From NCBI GenBank assembly GCA_029101305.1, contig JAQXQS010000114.1:1-64000 (forward strand): 64,000 nucleotides of DNA. The letters run 5' to 3'. Below, one piece after another: positions 8,678 through 17,227 of the stretch. Every line of letters begins with the position of its first letter. Within the stretch, counting starts at the first letter, position 1. Under the pieces are notes generated by a model. That model saw only the letters and a program-made list of their open reading frames with translations. It was not told where the DNA came from and ran no database searches. The stretch is from Clostridia bacterium (GTDB taxonomy: Bacteria > Bacillota > Clostridia > Lachnospirales > Lachnospiraceae). A program made the translations under genes and the position numbers.

Positions 8678-10326
8678 AACATGAAGAACGGGTAAGCAAA
8701 GTAATCCTGAGAACCATACGGCTGCATCTTTTACTTTCACTTGGTATCCTGTTCGCAGTAATTGGCGCCATTGTAATGGCTCTGCTGCCCCCTATGATTC
8801 TCGGAATCGTGATCGATACGCTGACTACCGGACAGGCTTTGCCAGTTTTTCTGGTGATACTTTATTATATTTTTCTGGCACTGACCGGCATAACTGAAAG
8901 CGCACGTGAAAGCCTGCTGACCGTATTCGGACAAAAGATCACCCACGCCCTCCGCAGCAGCCTGATGGACAAATACACACGGCTTACAACGGATGAGCTG
9001 ACTGCGCAGGAGCCAGGAACCATCGTATCCCGCTTCGTAGGGGATGTAGATACTGTAGAAAATCTTTTCACCTCAGGCATTGTCAGTATGTTCGCAGATG
9101 CCTGTAAGATCATCAGTATCCTGAGTGTAATCTGGTTTCGTAACCGTGGACTGACACTGGTGCTGCTGGTTCTGTTACCATTTCTTTTCTGGTTTACGCG
9201 TACGGTGCAGAAGCGTATGCTGGCAGCCCAGATTGAGAACCGGCAGGCAGTTGGCCGTGCCTCTGGTTACGTGCCGGAAACAGTCCATAATATCCGGACG
9301 ATTCATTGTCTTGCCAAAGAAGATTATATGGAAGAACGATATGACAACGCTATTGTGGACAGTTTCCGGGCTGTGGAAAAGACAAACTTCTATGATGCCA
9401 TTTATTCACCTGTTATTTTAATCCTCAATGCAGTGGTCGTCGCTGTGGTCATGCTCTTTTCCGCATCTGGGAATCCAGCCGTACTCACACTGTTTGGAAT
9501 GTCAGCTGGTACCGCAGTTTCCGTAATCAATTATATTTCCCAGATTTTCACTCCTGTAGAAAGTCTTGGCATGGAGATTCAGACGATCCAGTCTGCTATT
9601 GCAGGCGTACACCGGATCAACGAGTTCTTCCAGCTGGATGAGTGCTCTTGGGAAAAAACACAGATTAACACATCACACACGCCAGAAAACGCATCTCCCT
9701 GTGTAGTATTTAAAGATGTAACCTTTTCCTATGGCCATGAAACTGATCGGGAAGTGTTAAAAAATCTAAGCTTTTCTGTCCAGGAAGGTGAGCAGGTCAC
9801 TTTATCCGGCAGAACCGGGGCTGGAAAAAGTACCATTTTCAAGTTGCTGTTAGGCCTGTATGAGCCGCAACAGGGTCAGGTATTAATAGAAGGAATGCCT
9901 GCTGCCCATATCCCCGATACAGACAAACGCCGTATTTTCGGTTATGTAGAGCAATCCTTTCATATGGTTCCGGGGACAATCAAAAACCAGATCACTTTAT
10001 ATGACTCCTCCATTAGTATGGAAGCAGTCCGTAAAACTGCCCAGATGGTGGGACTGGATACGGTGATCGAACAGTTAGAGCTTGGCTATGATACACCTTG
10101 TACACAGGAACTGTTTTCCCAGGGACAATGGCAGCTTCTTTCCATTGCCCGCGCAACTGTTGCAGATCCAAGACTCCTTCTTCTGGACGAAATCACCGCC
10201 AGCCTGGATGTCCAGACAGAAAAAGAAGTACTTCAGGCATTGCAGCGGTCAGCTGCAAACAGAACAATTATTTCAATTTCCCACCGTGTGAATGCAAAAA
10301 TGGGGCGGGTAATTGCTATTTCATAA
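8674..10326 (+). CDS. ABC exporter half, membrane plus ATPase domains (catalytic-site subunit)
   Basis: Partner half-transporter of 550 residues. Transmembrane domain about 15-310. Walker A GRTGAGKST at 379-387, Walker B LLLLDE with the catalytic Glu506, and SISHR for the H-loop. Its signature is FSQGQ (481-485) instead of LSGGQ. Together with the upstream subunit (DD Walker B, intact LSGGQ) this gives one canonical and one degenerate ATP site, the pattern known from BmrCD and TM287/288. It is the last gene of the operon and is followed by a terminator. Confidence 0.9.
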   Translation: MKHEERVSKVILRTIRLHLLLSLGILFAVIGAIVMALLPPMILGIVIDTLTTGQALPVFLVILYYIFLALTGITESARESLLTVFGQKITHALRSSLMDKYTRLTTDELTAQEPGTIVSRFVGDVDTVENLFTSGIVSMFADACKIISILSVIWFRNRGLTLVLLVLLPFLFWFTRTVQKRMLAAQIENRQAVGRASGYVPETVHNIRTIHCLAKEDYMEERYDNAIVDSFRAVEKTNFYDAIYSPVILILNAVVVAVVMLFSASGNPAVLTLFGMSAGTAVSVINYISQIFTPVESLGMEIQTIQSAIAGVHRINEFFQLDECSWEKTQINTSHTPENASPCVVFKDVTFSYGHETDREVLKNLSFSVQEGEQVTLSGRTGAGKSTIFKLLLGLYEPQQGQVLIEGMPAAHIPDTDKRRIFGYVEQSFHMVPGTIKNQITLYDSSISMEAVRKTAQMVGLDTVIEQLELGYDTPCTQELFSQGQWQLLSIARATVADPRLLLLDEITASLDVQTEKEVLQALQRSAANRTIISISHRVNAKMGRVIAIS

Positions 10327-10378
10327 TTTTGTCTGCAATCCACCTGGGCGAATGATCGCCCAATATCTAAAAAATAAA

Positions 10379-10438
10379 AGAACTCCTTTTGGGTAAGAAT
10401 TGTCACCACTGACGTTCTTACTCCAAAGGAGTTTTTGT
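10379..10438 (+). terminator. Terminator of the marR-ABC operon
   Basis: AACTCCTTTTGGGTAAGAA pairs with TTCTTACTCCAAAGGAGTT across a loop of about 15 bases, and TTTTTGTTTT follows. Confidence 0.85.
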
Positions 10439-10484
10439 TTTATTTGTGTCTGTCTATAACTCTCTCCATTATTTCATGCTCTTT

Positions 10485-10748
10485 TTAGCGTCTTTCTTGT
10501 TCTTTACAAAGTCTTCTCCGTGCCTCTTCGGCAGACTCCCCATCATATGCCAGATATCTGTCTATGAATGCTGTTTCTATTTTCCTGTATCCATCTACAA
10601 CCGTGTTTTCTATTTTTTTGTATCCACCTACGGCACCGTTTTCTATTTTCTTGTATCCGTCTACAACACCGGTCTCTATTTTTTTATATCCACCTACAAC
10701 CTTATCAGCGATTTTTTTATTTGCTGCTACTAATTTAGATTTTGCCAT
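10485..10748 (-). CDS. Small protein built of 11-residue amphipathic repeats
   Basis: An 87-residue protein of unknown function. Residues 12-66 are five copies of an 11-residue unit of the form KIxxxVVxGYK (units at 12-22, 23-33, 34-44, 45-55, 56-66). A charged tail (EEARRRLCKEQERR) follows. Eleven-residue periodicity with Lys and Val on separate faces is known from LEA proteins, apolipoproteins and synuclein, which bind membranes or protect against drying; that comparison is inference. The start ATG at 10746-10748 is chosen over longer frames because AAAGG lies upstream and translation begins just 17 bases after the preceding membrane-protein gene. Confidence 0.75.
   Translation of the reverse strand: MAKSKLVAANKKIADKVVGGYKKIETGVVDGYKKIENGAVGGYKKIENTVVDGYRKIETAFIDRYLAYDGESAEEARRRLCKEQERR
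10551..10715 (-). repeat. Five tandem 33-bp coding repeats
   Basis: The DNA encoding the KIxxxVVxGYK units repeats every 33 bases for five units, with the three central copies most alike. Copy-number change by slippage would keep the frame. Confidence 0.8.
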
Positions 10749-10765
10749 TTCAAATACTACCTTTC

Positions 10766-11134
10766 TTATTTCAGTCCTTTTGTCATCGGAATCAACATTA
10801 ATAATGCTACAATCCCAACAAGTCCAACAACAACGCCCAGCACCATTTTTCCAAATACCATGCAAAGGCTCATTCCAACACCCAGAATCAATGCTCCGAA
10901 AACTGCCAGGATAACAGTGCCGACTGTCTTACCACTTAATTTAATCGGAGCCTTGCCTTCCATTTTTCTCCACACAATTAATGTGAGCAAAAGAACTACC
11001 AATCCAATGACGCCAGATACGATTCCCTGGCGGAACATTCCCCATTCTTCGATCAGTGCCATGCACATACCAAGTGCAAAAAATACCATTCCGATAGTGC
11101 CAAGTATTAATGCTGTGAAATTGCTTTTTTTCAT
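10766..11134 (-). CDS. Small integral membrane protein, unknown function
   Basis: A 122-residue protein with about four hydrophobic helices (about 8-28, 37-55, 70-90, 93-113) and a short basic linker (WRKMEGKAPIKLSGK) in the middle. I do not recognise the family. The ATG has GAGGT 8 bases upstream. It lies upstream of the 11-mer repeat protein gene, 17 bases apart, so the two are probably one transcript and may act together at the membrane. Confidence 0.75.
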   Translation of the reverse strand: MKKSNFTALILGTIGMVFFALGMCMALIEEWGMFRQGIVSGVIGLVVLLLTLIVWRKMEGKAPIKLSGKTVGTVILAVFGALILGVGMSLCMVFGKMVLGVVVGLVGIVALLMLIPMTKGLK

Positions 11135-11254
11135 CTTGTTTTACCTCGTTTCTTTCCTTTTTGTATTATGGGTATAGGATACCTGTGTAATTTTTAAGAA
11201 CTGTTTGAGTTTTGTTTCGATAATATTAATCTTCCTTTTTCAGAATAAAAGAGG

Positions 11255-11293
11255 AAAAAAACTGGCTTCTGAAAATTTTCCAAAAGCCAGTTC
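11255..11293 (-). terminator. Terminator of the alcohol dehydrogenase gene
   Basis: On the minus strand AACTGGCTTTTGG pairs with the TCAGAAGCCAGTT arm across an AAAATTTT centre, and a run of T follows. Confidence 0.85.
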
Positions 11294-11310
11294 TGTATAT
11301 CCAATATCTT

Positions 11311-12321
11311 CTAATAATAGATTACCACATTCAGCGCCTCGTCCACCTTCGCTGCCTTTTCAATCGCTTCTGGCAGTTTCTCCCATGGATATTCATCTGT
11401 GATAATACTCTCTATGTTCCATTTTCCACTTTTCATAATTGCAAGAACATCTTTCACATCCTCCGGGTTATATCCGCCGGAACCGATAAGTGCGTGCTGT
11501 CCGTATGTCATTGCAAGCACATTGATCGGACGAAGCCCTGCTTTTACTGCTACTACAACCATGCGGGAATCCACTTTTCCCATACTCTGGTATGCCTCAA
11601 TAATGCCATCTGCACCTGCAGCATCAATATAAATATCTACATCACAAGTTTCTCCCAGTGCAGACATTGCTGTGCCAAATATTTCCACCGCTTTTTCCTG
11701 CAGGTTCTCTTTTCCATTATTGCAAATTTCAAATCCAAGCTCTTTCGCTTTTTCCAGGCGGAAGTCAGAGTGATCACAGATCATTACTTTACTGCATCCG
11801 AAATATTTCAGTGCGATTGCTGCCGCAATACCAATTGTTCCAGTGCCGAATACAATTGCCTTTTCCCCTTTTTGTGGAAAAGACCGTCTGGCCGCTCTGC
11901 ATCCGACTGTAAATGGCTCGATCAGGCTTGCTGTCTTTGATGAAATTTCATCTGGTACTGCATACACGCCTTTTCCCAGTTCTGCATTGGGAATCAGCAC
12001 ATATTCAGAGAATCCACCTGTAGTTCCCGCTCTTTTGGGATCTCCCTTCGCAAGTCTTGGATATGGATACACTCTGTCTCCCACTTTGATATTTTTCACA
12101 TTTTTTCCAACCTGCACAACCTCTGATACCATTTCATGCCCGAATTCACTACCAATGGTAATCCTATGCCCGGTATTTGGGCCATGCTCATAAACTGCCA
12201 CATCTGTCCCGCAGATGCTTGCATAGATGTTTTTCACTACAATATCGTAGTCGCCAGCTACCGGCGTTTCAATTTCTGTCATAACAATGTTTTTTTGTCC
12301 GTTATATAATGCTGCTCTCAT
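11311..12321 (-). CDS. Zinc-dependent alcohol/polyol dehydrogenase, medium-chain family
   Basis: Predicted NAD(P)-dependent oxidation of an alcohol or sugar alcohol. In 336 residues it shows catalytic zinc ligands C37, H62-E63 (GHE) and E135, and the Rossmann motif GTGTIG (159-164). The four-cysteine structural zinc lobe of classical alcohol dehydrogenases is missing; the segment has PYPRLAKGDPKRAG instead. This resembles sorbitol-dehydrogenase-type enzymes, but the substrate cannot be named. It stands alone between two terminators. A motif at 12376-12406 upstream is shared with the AraC gene's upstream region. Confidence 0.85.
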   Translation of the reverse strand: MRAALYNGQKNIVMTEIETPVAGDYDIVVKNIYASICGTDVAVYEHGPNTGHRITIGSEFGHEMVSEVVQVGKNVKNIKVGDRVYPYPRLAKGDPKRAGTTGGFSEYVLIPNAELGKGVYAVPDEISSKTASLIEPFTVGCRAARRSFPQKGEKAIVFGTGTIGIAAAIALKYFGCSKVMICDHSDFRLEKAKELGFEICNNGKENLQEKAVEIFGTAMSALGETCDVDIYIDAAGADGIIEAYQSMGKVDSRMVVVAVKAGLRPINVLAMTYGQHALIGSGGYNPEDVKDVLAIMKSGKWNIESIITDEYPWEKLPEAIEKAAKVDEALNVVIYY

Positions 12322-12375
12322 ATTCCTGTTCTCCTATAGCAAATTTTTATGACAAAGATCTTTTAGACCTAAAAA

Positions 12376-12406
12376 GCTTTTCTACAAAATGTGCATTACA
12401 ATTTGT
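12376..12406 (-). promoter_or_regulatory. Upstream motif shared with the AraC gene region
   Basis: About 50 bases upstream of the dehydrogenase start, this 31-base stretch resembles 24509-24538, which lies about 65 bases upstream of the AraC gene on the same strand. About 22 of 28 aligned bases agree, every difference is a transition, and both contain ACAAATTGT. It may be a common regulator site. Nothing else is evident in 12322-12516. Confidence 0.4.
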
Positions 12407-12516
12407 TTGAAATTTTGTCTGGATAAGTTCTTCGTAACAGTCGCATAGACCAGATTCAGGCGAAATACAGTAGAACGTGCAACTTGCAAAAGTGATTTTG
12501 TGGGCACGTTCTGGTA

Positions 12517-13053
12517 TCATAATAAAGAATGTCCCTTTTCGCAGATTTCATATATCTCATCGTATTTTTCTTCGATATATGGGGTTACTTTCCTGGCCTT
12601 GTCCTCTTTTACTTTTTTGTAAGCAAAATATGGCAAAATCCATCCCGCAAATCCGGGAATTGCTAAAATAATGCACAGCCAGATAATCGGCGGCGTTGCT
12701 GTTACAGCAAACACGGAGCCTGCCATAAATGCAGTCCCAAGGATACCTATTGTGAGGGCTATGATCAGCGCCTTCGTTGTCTTTGAATTTTCCAGTGAAA
12801 AAATATCTTCCATATCCGCTTCAAAATGACGCTGCAGGCGGGTAAGCTCCACCTTGTTTACAATTTTTCGGTTGCGTTTCAGTTTCAGGCTTATCTTCTC
12901 CCCATTTTCCTTAGGTGGAAAATTCTCGTCCTGCTGCCAGCCGAAATTCTCGTAACAATCCAGGTAAAAAGAAGCCAGTTCTTTCTTCACGTTCAGGTCT
13001 TTGTATTCGTAAGCGATAAACATTGTCTGTTCTTTCTTATTCTTCTCTTCCAC
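12517..13053 (-). CDS. Unknown membrane protein with two central helices
   Basis: About 178 residues. A soluble, charged N-terminal half (YEYKDLNVKKELASFYLDCYENFGWQ-type segment) is followed by two hydrophobic helices near residues 95-118 and 122-145 and a charged C-terminal helix. I do not recognise a named family. The GTG at 13051-13053 is preferred because GAGGTGG lies 5 bases upstream; an in-frame GTG at 13062 overlaps that site. It follows the histidine kinase gene by 38 bases in the same direction and probably belongs to that transcript. Confidence 0.7.
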   Translation of the reverse strand: MEEKNKKEQTMFIAYEYKDLNVKKELASFYLDCYENFGWQQDENFPPKENGEKISLKLKRNRKIVNKVELTRLQRHFEADMEDIFSLENSKTTKALIIALTIGILGTAFMAGSVFAVTATPPIIWLCIILAIPGFAGWILPYFAYKKVKEDKARKVTPYIEEKYDEIYEICEKGHSLL

Positions 13054-13091
13054 TTTTACCACCTCATTTATGTTTTATTCTCGATTATGTT

Positions 13092-14228
13092 CTATTCTCG
13101 TTTTTGCTCTGTTTTCTCTTCTTTTTTCAACATCACAGTAAATACAGAACCTTTTTCCGGAATACTCTCCACCGTAATAGACGCATCTGACAATTCAAGA
13201 ATTCTTTTTACCAGTGCAAGACCCAGCCCATTTCCAGAAGACGAATGGCTTTCATCTCCCTGATAAAACTTGTCGAAAATGTGGCGAATCACTTCCTTGC
13301 TCATTCCGTATCCTGTATCTGCAACAGAAATCCTCACATACTCTTCATCACTGATCTCAGAAAGTGTGATTGTCCCACCTTCCTGGTTATATTTGATTGC
13401 ATTGGACAACAGATTATTCCAGACCAGTTCCATCAGCCCTGGATCCGCTGATACGAATGCTCGGTCTTCCATTTCCACATTAAATTCCAGATTTTTCTTT
13501 TCCCAGCTATCTTCAAACTGCACTGCACATTCGCAAAGCTGCGCACATACATCATAAACCTCTACTTCCGGTGTGATCGTCTGCTTTTCCAGCTTGTTCA
13601 GCTTCAGCATATTCTGGACCAGACTTGACATTCTTTTGCTGGAATCTACTATATTATCCACGCATTCCCTCTGCTCGCTGGCAAGAGACTGCCGCTGCAG
13701 AATCTGGGCATTGCTGTATATCACAGAAAGCGGCGTTTTAAACTCATGGGAAACATTGGAAAAGAAATCTGTTTTCAGAGTTTCGGTGCTTCCCAGTTCT
13801 TCCACCATTTTGTTAAAATCCTGTACCAGCACATCCAGGCAGTCTGCCTTGTCTTTCGTATGCCACGGTCGCAGATAGACGGAAAAATCCCCTTCTGCCA
13901 CTTTTCTGGCTGCATCCGATAATTTTTCCAGTGGGTCTGTATATTTCTTCTTGGTCTGCCAGCCTGTAAAGAAAGTAAAGGCGACGGAACCAAGAAACCA
14001 GAATCCGAATACACTTATGAGTGCAGTCTTGGAAATCTCTGTATAATTAATGTAGTTTCCTATGATTTTCATTTGTATGGTTGTGATCACTGCGAAAAAT
14101 ACAAGAGAGATTATAAAAATGGAAACTGGAAATATCTCTTTTTTAATCCGCTGGTCTCTTTGTTTCTCTTTCTCCATAGAGACCGTATCCTCTGTTGTCT
14201 GTCCGTTTACTTTATTTTTTACCCTCAC
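13092..14228 (-). CDS. Sensor histidine kinase with HAMP linker
   Basis: Membrane sensor of a two-component pair, 378 residues. Two helices at about 33-52 and 68-90 enclose a very short outer loop, so it may sense within the membrane or through a partner. A HAMP-like linker (about 92-145) leads to the HisKA phosphoacceptor H161 in SNVSHEFKTP. The ATPase domain has the N box NLLSNAIKYN, DTGYGM and GNGLGLALVK. The start overlaps the response-regulator stop by 4 bases. Short-loop kinases of this type often sense envelope stress or peptides, which is family knowledge rather than something shown here. Confidence 0.92.
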   Translation of the reverse strand: MRVKNKVNGQTTEDTVSMEKEKQRDQRIKKEIFPVSIFIISLVFFAVITTIQMKIIGNYINYTEISKTALISVFGFWFLGSVAFTFFTGWQTKKKYTDPLEKLSDAARKVAEGDFSVYLRPWHTKDKADCLDVLVQDFNKMVEELGSTETLKTDFFSNVSHEFKTPLSVIYSNAQILQRQSLASEQRECVDNIVDSSKRMSSLVQNMLKLNKLEKQTITPEVEVYDVCAQLCECAVQFEDSWEKKNLEFNVEMEDRAFVSADPGLMELVWNNLLSNAIKYNQEGGTITLSEISDEEYVRISVADTGYGMSKEVIRHIFDKFYQGDESHSSSGNGLGLALVKRILELSDASITVESIPEKGSVFTVMLKKEEKTEQKRE

Positions 14229-14896
14229 AGCAGCACCGCCTTATATCCAAGGCCTCTTACGGTCTTGATCTCAAATCCGTCACAGGCAGAAAATTTATCC
14301 CGGATCTTGGTAATGTAGACATCCACGGCCCGAAGGCTTGTATCTGTATCCAGTCCCCAGAATTCATCCATCAGCTGTGCCCTGGTAAAAGTTTTCTTCG
14401 AATATGACAAAAGTTTGTAGAGAATATTAAACTCTCTCGTCGCAACCGGAATTTCTTCTCCGTCAATCTCTGCTGTCATGGCGTCGGCATCAAGCACCAG
14501 ATTTCCTATTGTAAGCTTCCGCTCCATCTCAATATTGGCCCGGCGGAGCAGCGCCCGTACCCGCATCTCAAGTTCTGCCAGTTCGATGGGTTTGACCATG
14601 TAATCATCAATTCCCAGCTGGAACCCCTTCTGCTTGGAGGGCAGGTCATCCTTCGCTGATACAAATAAAATCGGAATATGTTTGTTTACTTCCCTCACCC
14701 TTTTTGCAAATTCGAAGCCATCCATTTCCGGCATCATAATATCGGAAATGATCAGGCTGTATAGGCTGTTATACATTTCTTCAAATGTATCCCCTGCGTT
14801 TAATACGCCTTTTGCCGCAAAGCCGCAATCATTCAGCCACTTACATATGGTTTTATTTAGTTTCTCGTCATCATCTACGACTAATATATGTACCAT
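14225..14896 (-). CDS. OmpR-family response regulator
   Basis: DNA-binding partner of the kinase just downstream. The 223-residue protein has a receiver domain with VVDDD, phosphoacceptor D52 in SDIMMPEMDG and K102 (MVKPIE), then a winged helix ending KTVRGLGYKAVL. It is the first gene of the pair. The adjoining unknown membrane proteins on either side may be targets. Confidence 0.93.
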   Translation of the reverse strand: MVHILVVDDDEKLNKTICKWLNDCGFAAKGVLNAGDTFEEMYNSLYSLIISDIMMPEMDGFEFAKRVREVNKHIPILFVSAKDDLPSKQKGFQLGIDDYMVKPIELAELEMRVRALLRRANIEMERKLTIGNLVLDADAMTAEIDGEEIPVATREFNILYKLLSYSKKTFTRAQLMDEFWGLDTDTSLRAVDVYITKIRDKFSACDGFEIKTVRGLGYKAVLL

Positions 14897-15002
14897 GTCG
14901 GTTCCTCCGTGTGAATTCTTTGTATTTACTTTTCTTTACAGATACAGGTCACTCTGGCCGCTTGTCCTTATAATACCAGATGCTGGTGTGGAAATACAGG
15001 CT

Positions 15003-15911
15003 CTAATCCGCAGTACTGTTTCTAAGCAAACTGTTCGCGCGAACAATCATAAATACTGCCATCCCAAGCACAATAAGGCTTACGCCAATTCCAGTGAGTG
15101 AGGTCATAACCAACCTGAAGCTCTCCGAATTCTCGCCACCGAACTGGGCAAGCATGGCCGTCTCCAGGGAAAAAATAGAAACAAGTGCTGTTGACATATT
15201 TATAACTTTTGCTGCAGATAATACTGGGCTTCCGTATTTCCTGTATTTCACAAGATTTATCACAGCCGTAACAACGGAATAAAACGCATACATTGCCATC
15301 ACATATACAAGATAGCCTGGATAAGAGAAACCGGCGTTCTTTTTCACAGCAAGTATTGTAATTCCAGCAAGCGCAACATTTATCAGGAAAAGCAGGCATC
15401 CACACATACGGTATCGTCGCAGTTCATCCTTTATATCAGAATCCTGTTTTCTGAATCGTATATAGTGTATCAACAAAAAACGCATACTAGCCAGTGCCAG
15501 ATAATAAACGCCCAGCGATATAAACCAAGCAGACCGATAATAAATTCCCATTGATGTTTTGAAAATAACATATACCACATTGATGCAAAAGCCCATGTAT
15601 AATCCTATTTCTGTCCGAAATGTATTTTCATGGATAAGCTTGTCCACTATTGTAATTGAACAAAGCCTCTTTATGAACGACTGCTCCGTGAACCCATTCC
15701 TTATGAAGCTCACAATCTTGAAAATACCCGTCACACTAATGACAAATGCATATGCAGACAGCAAATACGCTATATATTCAAGTACTGGAGATTTTATCCG
15801 TCCTGCCAGCACTACGATTACAAATGCGAATGACGGAATCGCTATGACAAGCGTTGGTACTGGTGGCAGAAAAAATAATTTTTTCGTAATTTTGAGTATT
15901 TTTTCTTTCAT
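15003..15911 (-). CDS. Unknown multi-spanning membrane protein
   Basis: A 302-residue protein with about eight hydrophobic segments and no motif I recognise. Basic loops (RFRKQDSDIKDELRRYR) suggest cytoplasmic sides. A GGAG site precedes the ATG. A terminator-like hairpin ends only about 15 bases upstream of the start, so expression either begins very close by or depends on read-through. It lies 106 bases upstream of the response-regulator gene in the same direction and may be sensed or controlled together with it. Confidence 0.7.
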   Translation of the reverse strand: MKEKILKITKKLFFLPPVPTLVIAIPSFAFVIVVLAGRIKSPVLEYIAYLLSAYAFVISVTGIFKIVSFIRNGFTEQSFIKRLCSITIVDKLIHENTFRTEIGLYMGFCINVVYVIFKTSMGIYYRSAWFISLGVYYLALASMRFLLIHYIRFRKQDSDIKDELRRYRMCGCLLFLINVALAGITILAVKKNAGFSYPGYLVYVMAMYAFYSVVTAVINLVKYRKYGSPVLSAAKVINMSTALVSIFSLETAMLAQFGGENSESFRLVMTSLTGIGVSLIVLGMAVFMIVRANSLLRNSTAD

Positions 15912-15925
15912 AAATTAAAAACTCC

Positions 15926-15970
15926 AAAAAAATCCTATACTACACATTTCCTGTATAGCATAGGATTTTA
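15926..15970 (-). terminator. Terminator or attenuator before the membrane-protein gene
   Basis: On the minus strand AAAATCCTATGCTATAC pairs with GTAGTATAGGATTTT, with one internal mismatch, and a T-tract of seven follows. It may end the sucrose operon transcript or act as an attenuator for the next gene, whose ribosome site begins within about 10 bases. Confidence 0.75.
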
Positions 15971-16046
15971 ATGTTTGGGTTTTATTGAAGTTTTGTTTCA
16001 GAATTGTTAATGCCACAAATTGACTTCTGCGTTCTGCATTCAGGCA

Positions 16047-16253
16047 CTACCTACACGTTTTCCCAGTGTATAGTAACCATGCTTTGATGTATCCATAGGT
16101 TATGGAAAGTACGTTATCTGTTGGCACCATTGGAGCTTCCATCTTCGCAGCCAGATTGACTACTTTAAAAGGGTGTTTCACTGATCTGGCTCCCGCAGTC
16201 CGGCTTTCTTTACTTTGCAAATAATTCTCAAAATGCCGCTTCCCAATGTTCGA
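16047..16253 (-). pseudogene. Coding-like fragment without a clear start
   Basis: An open frame of 68 codons between two stops on the minus strand, reading ...KESRTAGARSVKHPFKVVNL... and ending ITYGYIKAWLLYTGKTCR. The composition is protein-like, but there is no ATG with a ribosome site near its beginning; the first ATG is internal. I do not recognise the family. Its middle contains the left copy of the 45-bp direct repeat, and the right copy keeps the same frame for SVKHSFKVVNLAAK. It may be the remains of a gene cut by the event that brought the sucrose cluster. Confidence 0.35.
16141..16185. repeat. Left copy of 45-bp direct repeat flanking the sucrose cluster
   Basis: Matches 23492-23536 at 44 of 45 bases in the same orientation (G at about 16171 is A in the other copy). 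It lies 75 bases beyond the fructokinase stop. In this copy an 8-base inverted repeat, AGCCAGAT...ATCTGGCT, spans the unit; the right arm is lost in the other copy. Confidence 0.85.
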
Positions 16254-16259
16254 TTAAAT

Positions 16260-17216
16260 TCATCCACGAGAGGCTATTAACTGCTCAATCTCTTCCGAAC
16301 TGGGCATCACACGAAGTGCACCCTTGCGCGTTGTAATAATTGATGCAGCTGCATTTGCATATGTCAGCATTTCATATAGATTCTCTTCTTTAAGCTGCAT
16401 CAATCCATACTCGCATATATAATGAAGAACGCACCCACAGAACGTATCCCCTGCACCGGTTGTCTCAATTGTGTTCGCCTGAATAAAAGGCTTTACTTCT
16501 ACAATCTGATCTTTATAATATGCCCGGCTTCCTTCTTTTCCCATGGAAACCAGAATTAACGGAATATTATATTTTTCTCTGATCCGGCCAACACCATCCG
16601 TATAGTCGTTCTCACCTGTCAGCCACTGGATTTCGTTGTCAGATATTTTCAGGATATCGCACTGCCCCAGTCCATATAGAACCTGTTTTCTGGCATCTTC
16701 CATAGATTCCCAAAGCGGCTCACGGATATTGGGATCAAAAGAAATAACCGCACCTGCTTCTTTGGCAATTTTAATTGCTTTCCTGGTTGCAGCACGTACT
16801 CCCGGGTGTGTCATGGACAAAGTTCCAAAATGGAATACTTTTGCCTCTCGAATCATCTCCTCCGGTAGCTCTTCTTCCGACAGCATCATATCGGCTCCCG
16901 GACTACGATAAAATGAAAAGTCTCTGTCACCATCTGGATATGTATGAACCATTGCCAATGTGGTATGCACTTTATCGTCTTTTAGAAGTCCAGTCACATC
17001 AATACCGACTTCCGTAATCGCATCCTCCAGCTGTTTTCCAAAAAAGTCGTTTCCTACTTTCCCAATAAAACCCGTTTTATGACCTAAACGGGATAACATT
17101 GCAAGCACATTGCAGGGTGCGCCTCCTGGATTTGCCTCAAATAATGGATTTCCCTGTCTGCTGACACCATTCTCCGTAAAATCGATCAGTAATTCACCCA
17201 ATGCTACTACATCCAT
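16260..17216 (-). CDS. scrK: Fructokinase, PfkB family
   Basis: Phosphorylates fructose released by the GH32 enzyme to fructose 6-phosphate. The 318-residue protein has the ribokinase-type start ALGELLIDF, the glycine-rich GGAPCNVL segment (31-38) and the second signature with catalytic D257 in TTGAGDTF. It is the last gene of the sucrose operon, starting 11 bases after the GH32 stop. Confidence 0.9.
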   Translation of the reverse strand: MDVVALGELLIDFTENGVSRQGNPLFEANPGGAPCNVLAMLSRLGHKTGFIGKVGNDFFGKQLEDAITEVGIDVTGLLKDDKVHTTLAMVHTYPDGDRDFSFYRSPGADMMLSEEELPEEMIREAKVFHFGTLSMTHPGVRAATRKAIKIAKEAGAVISFDPNIREPLWESMEDARKQVLYGLGQCDILKISDNEIQWLTGENDYTDGVGRIREKYNIPLILVSMGKEGSRAYYKDQIVEVKPFIQANTIETTGAGDTFCGCVLHYICEYGLMQLKEENLYEMLTYANAAASIITTRKGALRVMPSSEEIEQLIASRG

Positions 17217-17227
17217 GCTGTTTTCTC

